Position numbers and translations under genes: made by a program. The notes beneath the pieces are model-generated. The model was not told where the DNA came from. It saw only the letters and a list, made by a program, of their open reading frames with translations, and ran no database searches. Shown one piece after another: positions 49,301-56,700 of a DNA stretch of 64,000 nucleotides. Numbering within the stretch: position 1 is the stretch's first letter; each line of letters begins with the position of its first letter. Source of the DNA: Thiomicrorhabdus sediminis (lineage in GTDB: Bacteria; Pseudomonadota; Gammaproteobacteria; Thiomicrospirales; Thiomicrospiraceae); assembly GCF_005885815.1 (NCBI RefSeq), contig NZ_CP040602.1, positions 1,689,630-1,753,629 of the forward strand, in the 5' to 3' direction.

Positions 49301-49961
49301 AACAAACCTGCTAACCGCCGTTATCGATGCTTTTATGGCGCAATCCGGCTGGGAATGGATTGCCGCGGCCTTGGGGACACTTTATGTGATTCTGGCGGCT
49401 CGTCAATCTGTCTGGTGCTGGCCGGCGGCTTTTATCAGTACGCTGATTTATACCATGCTGTTTTGGGAAGGCCAACTGCCGATGCAGGCGATTCTGAATT
49501 TTTATTATATGGCGATGGCAGTATACGGCTATCTGCTCTGGAAACAGGTTATCCGCATCAATAAGCAAAAAGATAAAGAAGAGTTACCGGTAACCACCCG
49601 TTCATGGCGCTTTCACGCCAGCTACATTACCAGTGGTCTGGCAATCAGCTTGGCGATCGGTTACTACCTTGAAAGCTTAGGCACCAACCTACCTTATCTG
49701 GATGCGGTCGTCACGGTATTCTCGGTAATGACCACGGTGCTAATGGCTCGCAAAGTGCTGGAAAACTGGCTCTATTGGATTGTTATCGACTCTTTGGCGA
49801 TTGCGCTCTACTGGCAGAGTGGTTTCTATGTGACGATTGCCATGTTCACGGTTTACCTGGTATTGGCGGTATACGGTTACAGAAGCTGGCTTGCCGCGAA
49901 CAATATCGAAACACTGAATGGAGATAACGATAGCGACAACCGCTCAACGGCTAACGCCTAA
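49287..49961 (+). CDS. pnuT: PnuC-family permease, PnuT-like thiamine transporter
   Basis: 224 residues and 7-8 membrane segments with the PnuC pattern: WEWIAAALGTLYVILAARQSVWCWPAAFIST, FYYMAMAVYGYLLWKQ and WLYWIVIDSLAIALYWQSG. PnuC takes up nicotinamide riboside; PnuT members near TPP riboswitches take up thiamine. The riboswitch, TonB receptor and binding protein upstream favour PnuT. ATG overlaps the previous stop. Confidence 0.88.
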   Translation: MLANETNLLTAVIDAFMAQSGWEWIAAALGTLYVILAARQSVWCWPAAFISTLIYTMLFWEGQLPMQAILNFYYMAMAVYGYLLWKQVIRINKQKDKEELPVTTRSWRFHASYITSGLAISLAIGYYLESLGTNLPYLDAVVTVFSVMTTVLMARKVLENWLYWIVIDSLAIALYWQSGFYVTIAMFTVYLVLAVYGYRSWLAANNIETLNGDNDSDNRSTANA

Positions 49962-50006
49962 ACTCAAGCAGTAACCGCATATAAATGACGAGTTAACACA
50001 GCAAAA

Positions 50007-50960
50007 CTAGTCAAAAAAGTGCGGTTGCTGCATCCATCTCTGGTAATCCTCTTCACCCAGCACATTCATCAAATACAACACCGTACGATAAACCTGCCTG
50101 ACATTTTTCAATGCTGGAACCGCCATATCCGATTTGGCGCTATAGACACTGATAAAACGCTCCAACTCGATTTTATCGAGCAAATACTCAAGAATGACGA
50201 AATCGAATTCAACCGGTGCGGCGACAAACGCATCCAAATCGTAAATACCGCTCAAACTGCCGTTATCCACCGCCAATTGATCCCAACGCAAATCCATCAT
50301 CAACGGCACGACACGCTCGATAGCAATACTATCAAGCTGCTCAATCAAAGCCTGCTGGGTATCGATATCGATTGACTCGACATCCATCACATAAAACAGC
50401 TTCATTAATCTCATGCGCCAGTTCTGCTCACTAAACAGGGCAAGCGATCCAGCCGTTTCCTGCTGCAAACGCCCTACCTGAGCAAATTCATTTTGATGCA
50501 ATAAGGCCAATAATTCGGCCAACTGTTCAATCATGAAAACATTTTTATTCTCAGCCACCTGCCCACCTAACTCGGCAAACAAGGCAAAAGCGTAGGCCTC
50601 ATTTTCGGCGGTTTGGTGACAATGCGGAACCTCGATAGCGCTGGTTGCGGTAAATTCTTTAAGCAATTGTGAAAGCTCATCACTGCCGACAATCGCATCC
50701 GCCAGATGCTGTTCGAACAGATGCCCCATCACCTGCCAAAAAGGAGACGGCGACTCTTGTTTGGCGACACGCTTGATAAACAGTCGCTGGTCCGTTGGCG
50801 TATGCAGCACCGGCCAGATATCACAACTGCTATCGGCAAAACGCGGCACCAACTTTGGTTCGAGCTGCAGCTCGTCCAGTAACGGCCAATGCTCTGCTGA
50901 AATACCGATTTCACTGGTAACAGACGCTATCGTGTGTCTATCCGACTTAGACAAAATCAC
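50007..50960 (-). CDS. kinase-like phosphotransferase, candidate thiamine kinase
   Basis: 317 residues. The C-lobe has LMMDLRWDQLAVDNGSLSGIYDLDAFVAAPVEFDF, read as the APH catalytic loop with Asp kept but the HGD..N replaced, then the metal Asp (YDLDAF). N-lobe RLFIKRVAKQ supplies a Lys. It converges on the thiamine permease, so thiamine phosphorylation after uptake is possible. The start is either GTG at 50960 or TTG at 50954, the latter better spaced from AGGAG. Family by fold pattern only. Confidence 0.65.
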   Translation of the reverse strand: MILSKSDRHTIASVTSEIGISAEHWPLLDELQLEPKLVPRFADSSCDIWPVLHTPTDQRLFIKRVAKQESPSPFWQVMGHLFEQHLADAIVGSDELSQLLKEFTATSAIEVPHCHQTAENEAYAFALFAELGGQVAENKNVFMIEQLAELLALLHQNEFAQVGRLQQETAGSLALFSEQNWRMRLMKLFYVMDVESIDIDTQQALIEQLDSIAIERVVPLMMDLRWDQLAVDNGSLSGIYDLDAFVAAPVEFDFVILEYLLDKIELERFISVYSAKSDMAVPALKNVRQVYRTVLYLMNVLGEEDYQRWMQQPHFFD

Positions 50961-51199
50961 TCCTAATCACGGTTAAGGCATTTATAAAATTCATCTATTC
51001 AGTTATAATCAATCGGTTTGAGTTTTATGTTTGCCGCAAATTTCACTATGAAATTGAGCTTGGCAGTTTGTCAAACAACACTAGAGATTTTCAAGAGGCG
51101 TGAGCACATCGAATGATATCGATCCGCCCCTTTGATTTAGGTTATCGACTCAACCTTAGTCAGACCAATGATAAGAACATAACGAAAAGGATTATAACA

Positions 51200-51847
51200 A
51201 TGAATTTAGATCAAGCGCGCTTTTACATGGTAGAACAGCAAATTCGCCCTTGGGACGTCTTAGACCCTAAAGTGCTAGATCTATTTATGGATATTCCTCG
51301 CCACGAGTTCGTCCAGCCGGGTCAAGAATCTTTGGCCTATATGGACATTGAACTGCCAATCGGTGAAAACCAGACCATGATGGCACCGAAAATCGAAGCC
51401 AAGATTCTCCAGGCTATCGACATCGCCGAAGATGAAAGCGTCCTGGAAATCGGTACCGGTTCAGGTTATCTGACCGCATTAATGGCGGCTCAGGCGAAAT
51501 CGGTAGACACCGTGGAAATCAACCCGACCCTATCCGAACAAGCGCAAGCACGTTTGAAGAACTTCACGAATATCGATTTCCAAATCGGTGATGCCAGCCA
51601 AGCCTGGAACTCGGATAAAAGCTATGACGTCATTGTTTTGACCGGCTCGGTAAGCGATGTGCCGGAAAGCTATAAAATGCAGTTGAACTTAGGTGGTCGC
51701 CTAGCCTTGATCACCGGTCACGCACCGGCAATGACCGCGCAAGTCATCACTCGTGTCAGCGATCAGGAATGGGAAACAGAAACCCTTTTTGAAACCGAAT
51801 TGACACCTCTGATCGACAGCTCAAAACAGGAAAGCTTCAGCTTCTAA
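51200..51847 (+). CDS. protein-L-isoaspartate O-methyltransferase family (Pcm-like)
   Basis: 215 residues from the ATG at 51200 (RBS AAAAGGA; the upstream in-frame start adds 29 unrelated residues). The SAM-binding motif VLEIGTGSGYLTALMAA and the acceptor-like MAPKIEAKILQAI, with QQIRPWDVLDPKVLDLFMDIPRHEFV, mark the PCMT family. It would repair isoaspartyl damage or act on another substrate. Standalone; followed by a bidirectional terminator. Confidence 0.9.
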   Translation: MNLDQARFYMVEQQIRPWDVLDPKVLDLFMDIPRHEFVQPGQESLAYMDIELPIGENQTMMAPKIEAKILQAIDIAEDESVLEIGTGSGYLTALMAAQAKSVDTVEINPTLSEQAQARLKNFTNIDFQIGDASQAWNSDKSYDVIVLTGSVSDVPESYKMQLNLGGRLALITGHAPAMTAQVITRVSDQEWETETLFETELTPLIDSSKQESFSF

Positions 51848-51866
51848 AAAACGGTAAGCCGCTAAC

Positions 51867-51894
51867 AAAAAAGCGCCTTAATGGCGCTTTTTTT
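51867..51894. terminator. bidirectional intrinsic terminator
   Basis: AAAAAAGCGCC-TTAAT-GGCGCTTTTTTT: a GC-rich stem with A and T runs on both sides, between the Pcm-like gene and the convergent small exported protein. Confidence 0.92.
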
Positions 51895-51914
51895 ATAACT
51901 CGAATAAGCTTTGC

Positions 51915-52154
51915 TTACATTTCACTGTGTCCTAGCTCTTCTTTGGTTTCCACCAAAGACGGCTTTTCCTTAATGGCCTTTTCGAGGTCTTTTAAGTAAG
52001 AATTAATCGCAGCCTCCATCATCTGGTTTTCTTTGGCATAGGCTTCGAATCCTTCTTTATAAGGATCTCGTTCGGCAGTTTCCGCAAAAGCCTGTGAGCT
52101 GAACGCGAATAACGCCGTTAATGCCGATGCAATTAAAATCGTTGGTTTACGCAT
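51915..52154 (-). CDS. small exported protein, 79 residues
   Basis: Signal peptide (RKPTILIASALTALFAFSSQAFA, cut before ETAERD) and an about 55-residue charged helical mature part (YKEGFEAYAKENQMMEAAINSYLKDLEKAIKEKP). It has no Cys and no recognised domain. Ends at a shared bidirectional terminator. Function unknown. Confidence 0.75.
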   Translation of the reverse strand: MRKPTILIASALTALFAFSSQAFAETAERDPYKEGFEAYAKENQMMEAAINSYLKDLEKAIKEKPSLVETKEELGHSEM

Positions 52155-52498
52155 AAGACCTCCAAAAAAATCGTTTTAAGATTAATGAGATAGAAAAGTA
52201 ATGCTTGTACAGGATTCAATATAGGGGGCTTGGCAAAAAAATTCAACCTTAGACATCGATTCGATTGACGCACTACTGCCATAGCCAACTTAGCAAATCA
52301 TGACAAATTCGGTAAAACTCATCCACAAGCCAAGCTTTATTGCCACGAGCTCAAACAGTCCGGCTCTCAGCAAACCCGATGTAGGCATAGCCTAATAGAT
52401 GGATCATGACAACCTTCGCCGAACCCCAAGCAGCCCTTAATAGAACTATTCAAAGAAAAGCCCTATAATGACACTAGCTCATCTACTGAGGTACCGTC
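52155..52498. other. 344-base non-coding gap
   Basis: Between the small exported protein and the solute-binding protein I see no gene. A TATAAT at 52464-52469 (before the downstream gene) is a candidate -10 without a good -35, and GAGG at 52488 is the ribosome site of the downstream gene. No clear RNA structure. Confidence 0.6.
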
Positions 52499-53311
52499 AT
52501 GCATAGACAAGCCGAACCCAATACAAACTGTCTGACCTTTAGCCTTCTCTTGGCAAGTTTTCTGTCTCTGATGCCTACTTATGTTTTTTCCGATACGCTG
52601 CGGATCGCTACCGATGAATGGTGCCCTTACGATTGCATTCCAAGTCAAAATCAAGGCAAGGTCGGATACATTGGTGACTTATTGACAGAAACCATGAAAG
52701 CAAGAGGACACGAGGTCGAGTTCGTTGAAGTTTCTTATTCTCGCGGATTGCAACTGGTAAGGGAAGGTAAACTTGACGGCACCATGGCCTGCTTTCGTGA
52801 AGAAGCCCCGGATTTCGTATTTCCTGACCTTGCCTTAGGAAAAAGCAACAGTACGTTTTTCAGCCATAAAAATTCAAACTGGCGCTACACAGGTAAGGAT
52901 TCGCTTGAACAGGCTAAAATGATTGGCATCATTAAGGGCTATGACTATGTGGACCCGACAGTGATGGATTATATCAATCAAAACCCCAAAAACGTTCTTG
53001 CGATCACTGGAGAAAAACCTTTAGAAAGGCTGCTTGAAATGCTTACCAATGGTCGCCTGACCGCGATTATCGAAGACAAAAGCGTACTCGAATACAAGGC
53101 CAAGCAAATAGGCAAGTCAGAGCAGGTAAAAGTCTCCGGCACTACCAATGTAGTCATAGATGTTTACAGCAGTTTTTCACCCAAGAACCCCAAGTCTGCC
53201 GAGTACGCCAAAATTTTATCTGAAGAAACTCAAAAAATGCGAAAAGACGGTCGTCTGAAAAAATTGCTGGACCGTTATGGCATCCAAGATTGGCAACCCC
53301 ATAAACAATGA
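52499..53311 (+). CDS. periplasmic solute-binding protein (SBP_bac_3-like), partner of a GGDEF gene
   Basis: 270 residues. Signal peptide (LLLASFLSLMPTYVFS) then a typical SBP_bac_3 start: DTLRIATDEWCPYDC, GYIGDLLTETMKARGHEVEFVEVSYSRGLQLVREGKLDGTMAC. Two Cys follow the first strand. The diguanylate cyclase gene follows after 8 bases; no transporter is adjacent, so a sensing role is inferred, as for 4942-5724. RBS GAGG. Confidence 0.8.
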   Translation: MHRQAEPNTNCLTFSLLLASFLSLMPTYVFSDTLRIATDEWCPYDCIPSQNQGKVGYIGDLLTETMKARGHEVEFVEVSYSRGLQLVREGKLDGTMACFREEAPDFVFPDLALGKSNSTFFSHKNSNWRYTGKDSLEQAKMIGIIKGYDYVDPTVMDYINQNPKNVLAITGEKPLERLLEMLTNGRLTAIIEDKSVLEYKAKQIGKSEQVKVSGTTNVVIDVYSSFSPKNPKSAEYAKILSEETQKMRKDGRLKKLLDRYGIQDWQPHKQ

Positions 53312-53319
53312 TCTGTTAA

Positions 53320-54687
53320 ATGCGAGCTTTATTTAACCGTTATCATCAATCTATCGCGTTGCACCTATTGCTCGTTATCTTCGGCTTTTATTTTTTGGTG
53401 GCGGTTCTTGTCACTGTAGTTCAGCTCTACAAAGAATACGAAAACACCAAAACAGAATTTTATGAAGAAATTCAAACCCTGCCTGCCACCTTTGGCAAAG
53501 GCATTTCCGATTCGGTTTGGACCTATAATCAAGAATTACTGGAGTCCATTCTGCAAGGCATGTACAACCTTCCCATCGTGGTAGGAGTAAAAATTCAATC
53601 TTCCGATCAGAAAATGGATTTACAAATCGGGGCGGTGCTTGATGAGCAAAACCAGGTCAAATATTACGACTCAAAAGGCCAACCTACAGAACAAAAACTA
53701 TTCGGCTTGGGCTCTAAATCGCTTTTCAGTCACGAATTCCCTATACATTATCAAGGACCGGCGTTTAACAATGACATTTACCTGGGCAAGGTCATCATTT
53801 ACTCAAATGACCAACTGGTGTTTGAGCGAGTCAAATATGGCTTCTTTCTTATCTTGATTAACTCCTTAATCAAAACTTTCGCGCTTTGGTTCATCATCTA
53901 TTTTTTTATCAAAAAATATTTAGGACGACCGCTAGAAGAGTTTACCCATAAAATTCGCCAGCAAAACACACAATCCCCCCAACCGATCGATCTATCTGTT
54001 CACTGGACAGACAAAAATGAATTGCTCATTTTGAAAGACAGTTACAACCAAATGATTCAAAGATTAAAAGATCATCAGCACGAGTTGTTAGAACTCAATC
54101 AGGCTCTGGACGAAAAGGTTAAAGCGCGAACCCATGACTTAGAACTTGCCAAAGAAAGCGCTGAAAGATTGGCTTATAGCGACCCACTCACTCAACTTAA
54201 TAACCGCCGTGCCTTTTTTGATTATGGACAACGGCTACTAAGCCTGACTTTGCGGCAACAAAATTCGCTGAGTTTAATTATGCTCGATATAGATAAGTTT
54301 AAAAAACTCAATGACACTTTTGGCCATGCTTTGGGAGACCAAGCTCTAAAAGCTCTTGCAGACACACTTAAAGAAAACCTTCGCTCAACAGACATAATCG
54401 GCCGTTTGGGTGGAGAGGAGTTTGCGGTACTTTTGCCCAATACAGGAGAAGTTGATGCGATCAAGATTGCGCAAAACCTGCGTGAAAAAATCAGTCAAAT
54501 AGAGCTGAAACAAGGACAGTCGTCAATTAAGTTTACCGCCAGTTTGGGAGTAGTTGAAAGAACACGAGCAGACTCAAATATAGACTCATTGCTTGCCCAA
54601 GCCGACAAAGCGCTTTATGCTTCAAAAAACCAGGGGCGCAATCGAGTCACGTCGTATTCAGAAATCGCTACGAGCCCAACACAATAA
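53320..54687 (+). CDS. membrane diguanylate cyclase, GGEEF type
   Basis: 455 residues: helix near 14-35, a periplasmic sensor domain (FGKGISDSVWTYNQELLESILQGMYNLPIVVGVKI), helix near 175-200, HAMP-like linker and coiled coil, then GGDEF with DPLTQLNNRRAFF, IMLDIDKFKKLNDTFGH and RLGGEEFAVLLP. It makes c-di-GMP. The sensor half resembles that of the GGDEF-EAL protein at 5755. Together with the upstream solute-binding protein this looks like one two-protein sensing module. Confidence 0.93.
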   Translation: MRALFNRYHQSIALHLLLVIFGFYFLVAVLVTVVQLYKEYENTKTEFYEEIQTLPATFGKGISDSVWTYNQELLESILQGMYNLPIVVGVKIQSSDQKMDLQIGAVLDEQNQVKYYDSKGQPTEQKLFGLGSKSLFSHEFPIHYQGPAFNNDIYLGKVIIYSNDQLVFERVKYGFFLILINSLIKTFALWFIIYFFIKKYLGRPLEEFTHKIRQQNTQSPQPIDLSVHWTDKNELLILKDSYNQMIQRLKDHQHELLELNQALDEKVKARTHDLELAKESAERLAYSDPLTQLNNRRAFFDYGQRLLSLTLRQQNSLSLIMLDIDKFKKLNDTFGHALGDQALKALADTLKENLRSTDIIGRLGGEEFAVLLPNTGEVDAIKIAQNLREKISQIELKQGQSSIKFTASLGVVERTRADSNIDSLLAQADKALYASKNQGRNRVTSYSEIATSPTQ

Positions 54688-54761
54688 AGCCCCCCTCGAC
54701 AGTCAGCAGCTGTTCAAAGCAACTCTTTTTCTGGCTGATCTTGGCTTATCTAAAACCATTC

Positions 54762-55157
54762 TTAATAAGATCGTAATTGATACATTACGTATGGGGCAAG
54801 CAAAGCCCAAACCAATACAATAAGCCAAACACGGCCTTCAAAGACATTGTAGTCATGGAACAGCACAGACCATGCATTCCCCATCACGTAATGACCGAAA
54901 ATGAACTCAAACATGACAGTCATCACCAACCAGATGCCGCCGATTAACAAAGCCTGCTGAGAAGAGTCCAGAGGAAATACCCCTGTTAAGATATAGATGT
55001 AAATGCCCATCAGAACTACCAATATCAAAGTCGATAACTGATGAGCCGTCAGCTCAGAGGTGAACTGGGCATAACCTTTGACACGAATCGTGCCATTCAA
55101 AATAGCCAAAACGACCAAACCAAACCAACTCAAAACATAAAAAAGCATTGTCTTCAT
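54762..55157 (-). CDS. small membrane protein, four helices, unknown
   Basis: 131 residues with four hydrophobic segments (LFYVLSWFGLVVLAIL, LSTLILVVLMGIYIYILTGVF, ALLIGGIWLVMTVMFEFIFGHYV, VWLIVLVWALLAPYVMYQL). No catalytic motif. It lies 54 bases downstream of a DsrE-type gene on the same strand and is convergent with the GGEEF gene. Family not recognised. Confidence 0.7.
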   Translation of the reverse strand: MKTMLFYVLSWFGLVVLAILNGTIRVKGYAQFTSELTAHQLSTLILVVLMGIYIYILTGVFPLDSSQQALLIGGIWLVMTVMFEFIFGHYVMGNAWSVLFHDYNVFEGRVWLIVLVWALLAPYVMYQLRSY

Positions 55158-55211
55158 TAGCTGACGGCTCCAATCATTATGGCTATGTTAATTGCGGCAT
55201 CCTAGCGGCGA

Positions 55212-55586
55212 TTAATAGACCAACACCTGATAACCGTCAGCCATCAGATCGGCAATGCTCGGCAAACCACTCGTACCCGGAAGCTGATTGCCTGTCAGCA
55301 ATTCAAAGCCCGAAGCCTTAACATCGTCTGCGGCACCAAAGGCATCCGAACAAGCGCTTGAAGCCCCCTCGATCTTATCCTTTACACCTTCAAACAAATC
55401 ATGAACAGGATGATCCGCCTTGCTCAACTCGGCAAGCCAGCGTGTTCCGGTACCGATAAACAAAACACGAACTTCTTGGTTTTTCTGCTTCAGATCATGC
55501 GCCACCGCCAAAGCATTAAAGACACGACCTAAAGCTTCTTCAGTACCCGTGCTTGGATCAGAGTGAATTAAAATAGCTGCTTTCAT
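55212..55586 (-). CDS. DsrE-family protein
   Basis: 124 residues. N-terminal strand AAILIHSDPSTGTEEALGRVFNALAVAHDLKQ, strand VRVLFIGTGTRW, and the C-terminal QVLVY pattern belong to DsrE/DsrF-like proteins, small persulfide-handling or sulfur-transfer proteins. The Cys near residue 79 (ASSACSDAFGA) is the likely reactive one. In a sulfur oxidiser a sulfur-carrier job is plausible. Neighbour of the four-helix membrane protein. Confidence 0.82.
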   Translation of the reverse strand: MKAAILIHSDPSTGTEEALGRVFNALAVAHDLKQKNQEVRVLFIGTGTRWLAELSKADHPVHDLFEGVKDKIEGASSACSDAFGAADDVKASGFELLTGNQLPGTSGLPSIADLMADGYQVLVY

Positions 55587-55750
55587 AATGTAAATCCCCC
55601 TTTGAAATTAAGGTGTTAGATTGGACACATTTCAGATGTGTTAAATAGCAGAATAGAAAACTAACGATTAATAGTCAAATATCAGGGACAGTTTATTGAT
55701 TTAGCGGTTTTAGTAGAAAAAAAGAAGACGTATGCTCTAAACCAAATGAT

Positions 55751-56143
55751 TTAGTTGGCAGGATCGATTAGAGAAGCCATCCACTCAGCTGCATCATTAA
55801 TATGGGTGAAATGTTGATAGTCAGCGCCTTCAATTTCAGATTTCGATTTATGAATAAATGATTCAATTAGTTTTATGATTTCCTCATTATCGGAGACGAT
55901 TGCTAGCCTTATATTAGGGTTGATAGGATTAGCACGAACAGCAAAGTCTTTTGTTATTTCTACGGCGCTTTCATCAAGAGTCGCACCTTTTATGTGAGTA
56001 AAATCAGAAATAATATATTTAACAGTCTCAATGCGTGAATTACCAATAAGCTCACTATTTGATTTAATCAGATCTTTCGTCGATAGGATATCTGAAAAGG
56101 TGATTACCACCCCTTGATCATTCCATTCCAATTTATAAGACAT
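55751..56143 (-). CDS. STAS/SpoIIAA-like protein
   Basis: 130 residues. YKLEWNDQGVVITFSDILSTKDLIKSNSEL and the later VKYIISDFTHIKGATLDESAVEITKDFA pattern match the SpoIIAA-like/STAS fold often seen in bacteria as small single-domain proteins. No phosphoacceptor can be assigned with confidence. Standing alone about 165 bases from the DsrE gene on the same strand. AT-rich. Confidence 0.65.
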   Translation of the reverse strand: MSYKLEWNDQGVVITFSDILSTKDLIKSNSELIGNSRIETVKYIISDFTHIKGATLDESAVEITKDFAVRANPINPNIRLAIVSDNEEIIKLIESFIHKSKSEIEGADYQHFTHINDAAEWMASLIDPAN

Positions 56144-56391
56144 TTAAAAACTCATAGACCAATAAAACTTAATTTCAATAATAAGCGATTACAGTTTGAA
56201 CAAAAAGCAGTTTCATCCCCATTTGGTAATAAATTTGAGACCACAAAAACCCAACTAAATCTTCACCTATAGACTCATTCCTCAGTAACCCTATTTGTGA
56301 ACCTATCATTTACTGTGATAAATCGTAGTAAAATAGTGCTCATAACTTTTATTAAAATGCTATCAAGACAGCGTCGACACAAGGATTATTT

Positions 56392-56610
56392 ATGTCTTTT
56401 GACACGATTCGAGAATTTTTAGGCTATATGCAGGGTAACGAAGAATTAAAACAGCGAGTGGTCGGCGCACAAACCGCAGATGACGTGGCACGCATTGCCA
56501 GCGAATATGGCTATGATTTTTCTGGCGATGCATTACTGCGCTTTTCCGGACAGAAAGTAGACAAGGTCACTGTAAACAAAAACAACCTACCCGGCGGCGA
56601 CTACAACTAA
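56392..56610 (+). CDS. Nif11-like peptide, 72 residues
   Basis: A Nif11-like domain: FDTIREFLGYMQGNEELKQRVVGAQTADDVARIASEYGYDFSGD, with a short tail ending NNLPGGDYN. Nif11-type leaders occur in RiPP precursors and also as stand-alone proteins. No lanthipeptide synthetase, cyclodehydratase, protease or export gene is adjacent, so it is an orphan here. A strong terminator follows. The GG near the end resembles a leader-peptidase site but leaves only three residues after it. Confidence 0.75.
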   Translation: MSFDTIREFLGYMQGNEELKQRVVGAQTADDVARIASEYGYDFSGDALLRFSGQKVDKVTVNKNNLPGGDYN

Positions 56611-56625
56611 AAAAGACACTCAAAT

Positions 56626-56653
56626 AAAAAACCAGCGTTATGCTGGTTTTTTA
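56626..56653 (+). terminator. intrinsic terminator after the Nif11-like gene
   Basis: AAACCAGC-GTTAT-GCTGGTTTTTT: a stem of about 8 bp plus A/T extension and a T run, ending the Nif11-like transcript. Bidirectional flanks. Confidence 0.88.
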
Positions 56654-56700
56654 TGGCAATTTAGACACACTAAATCAATCGAGTCTGACCCCATTGGTTT

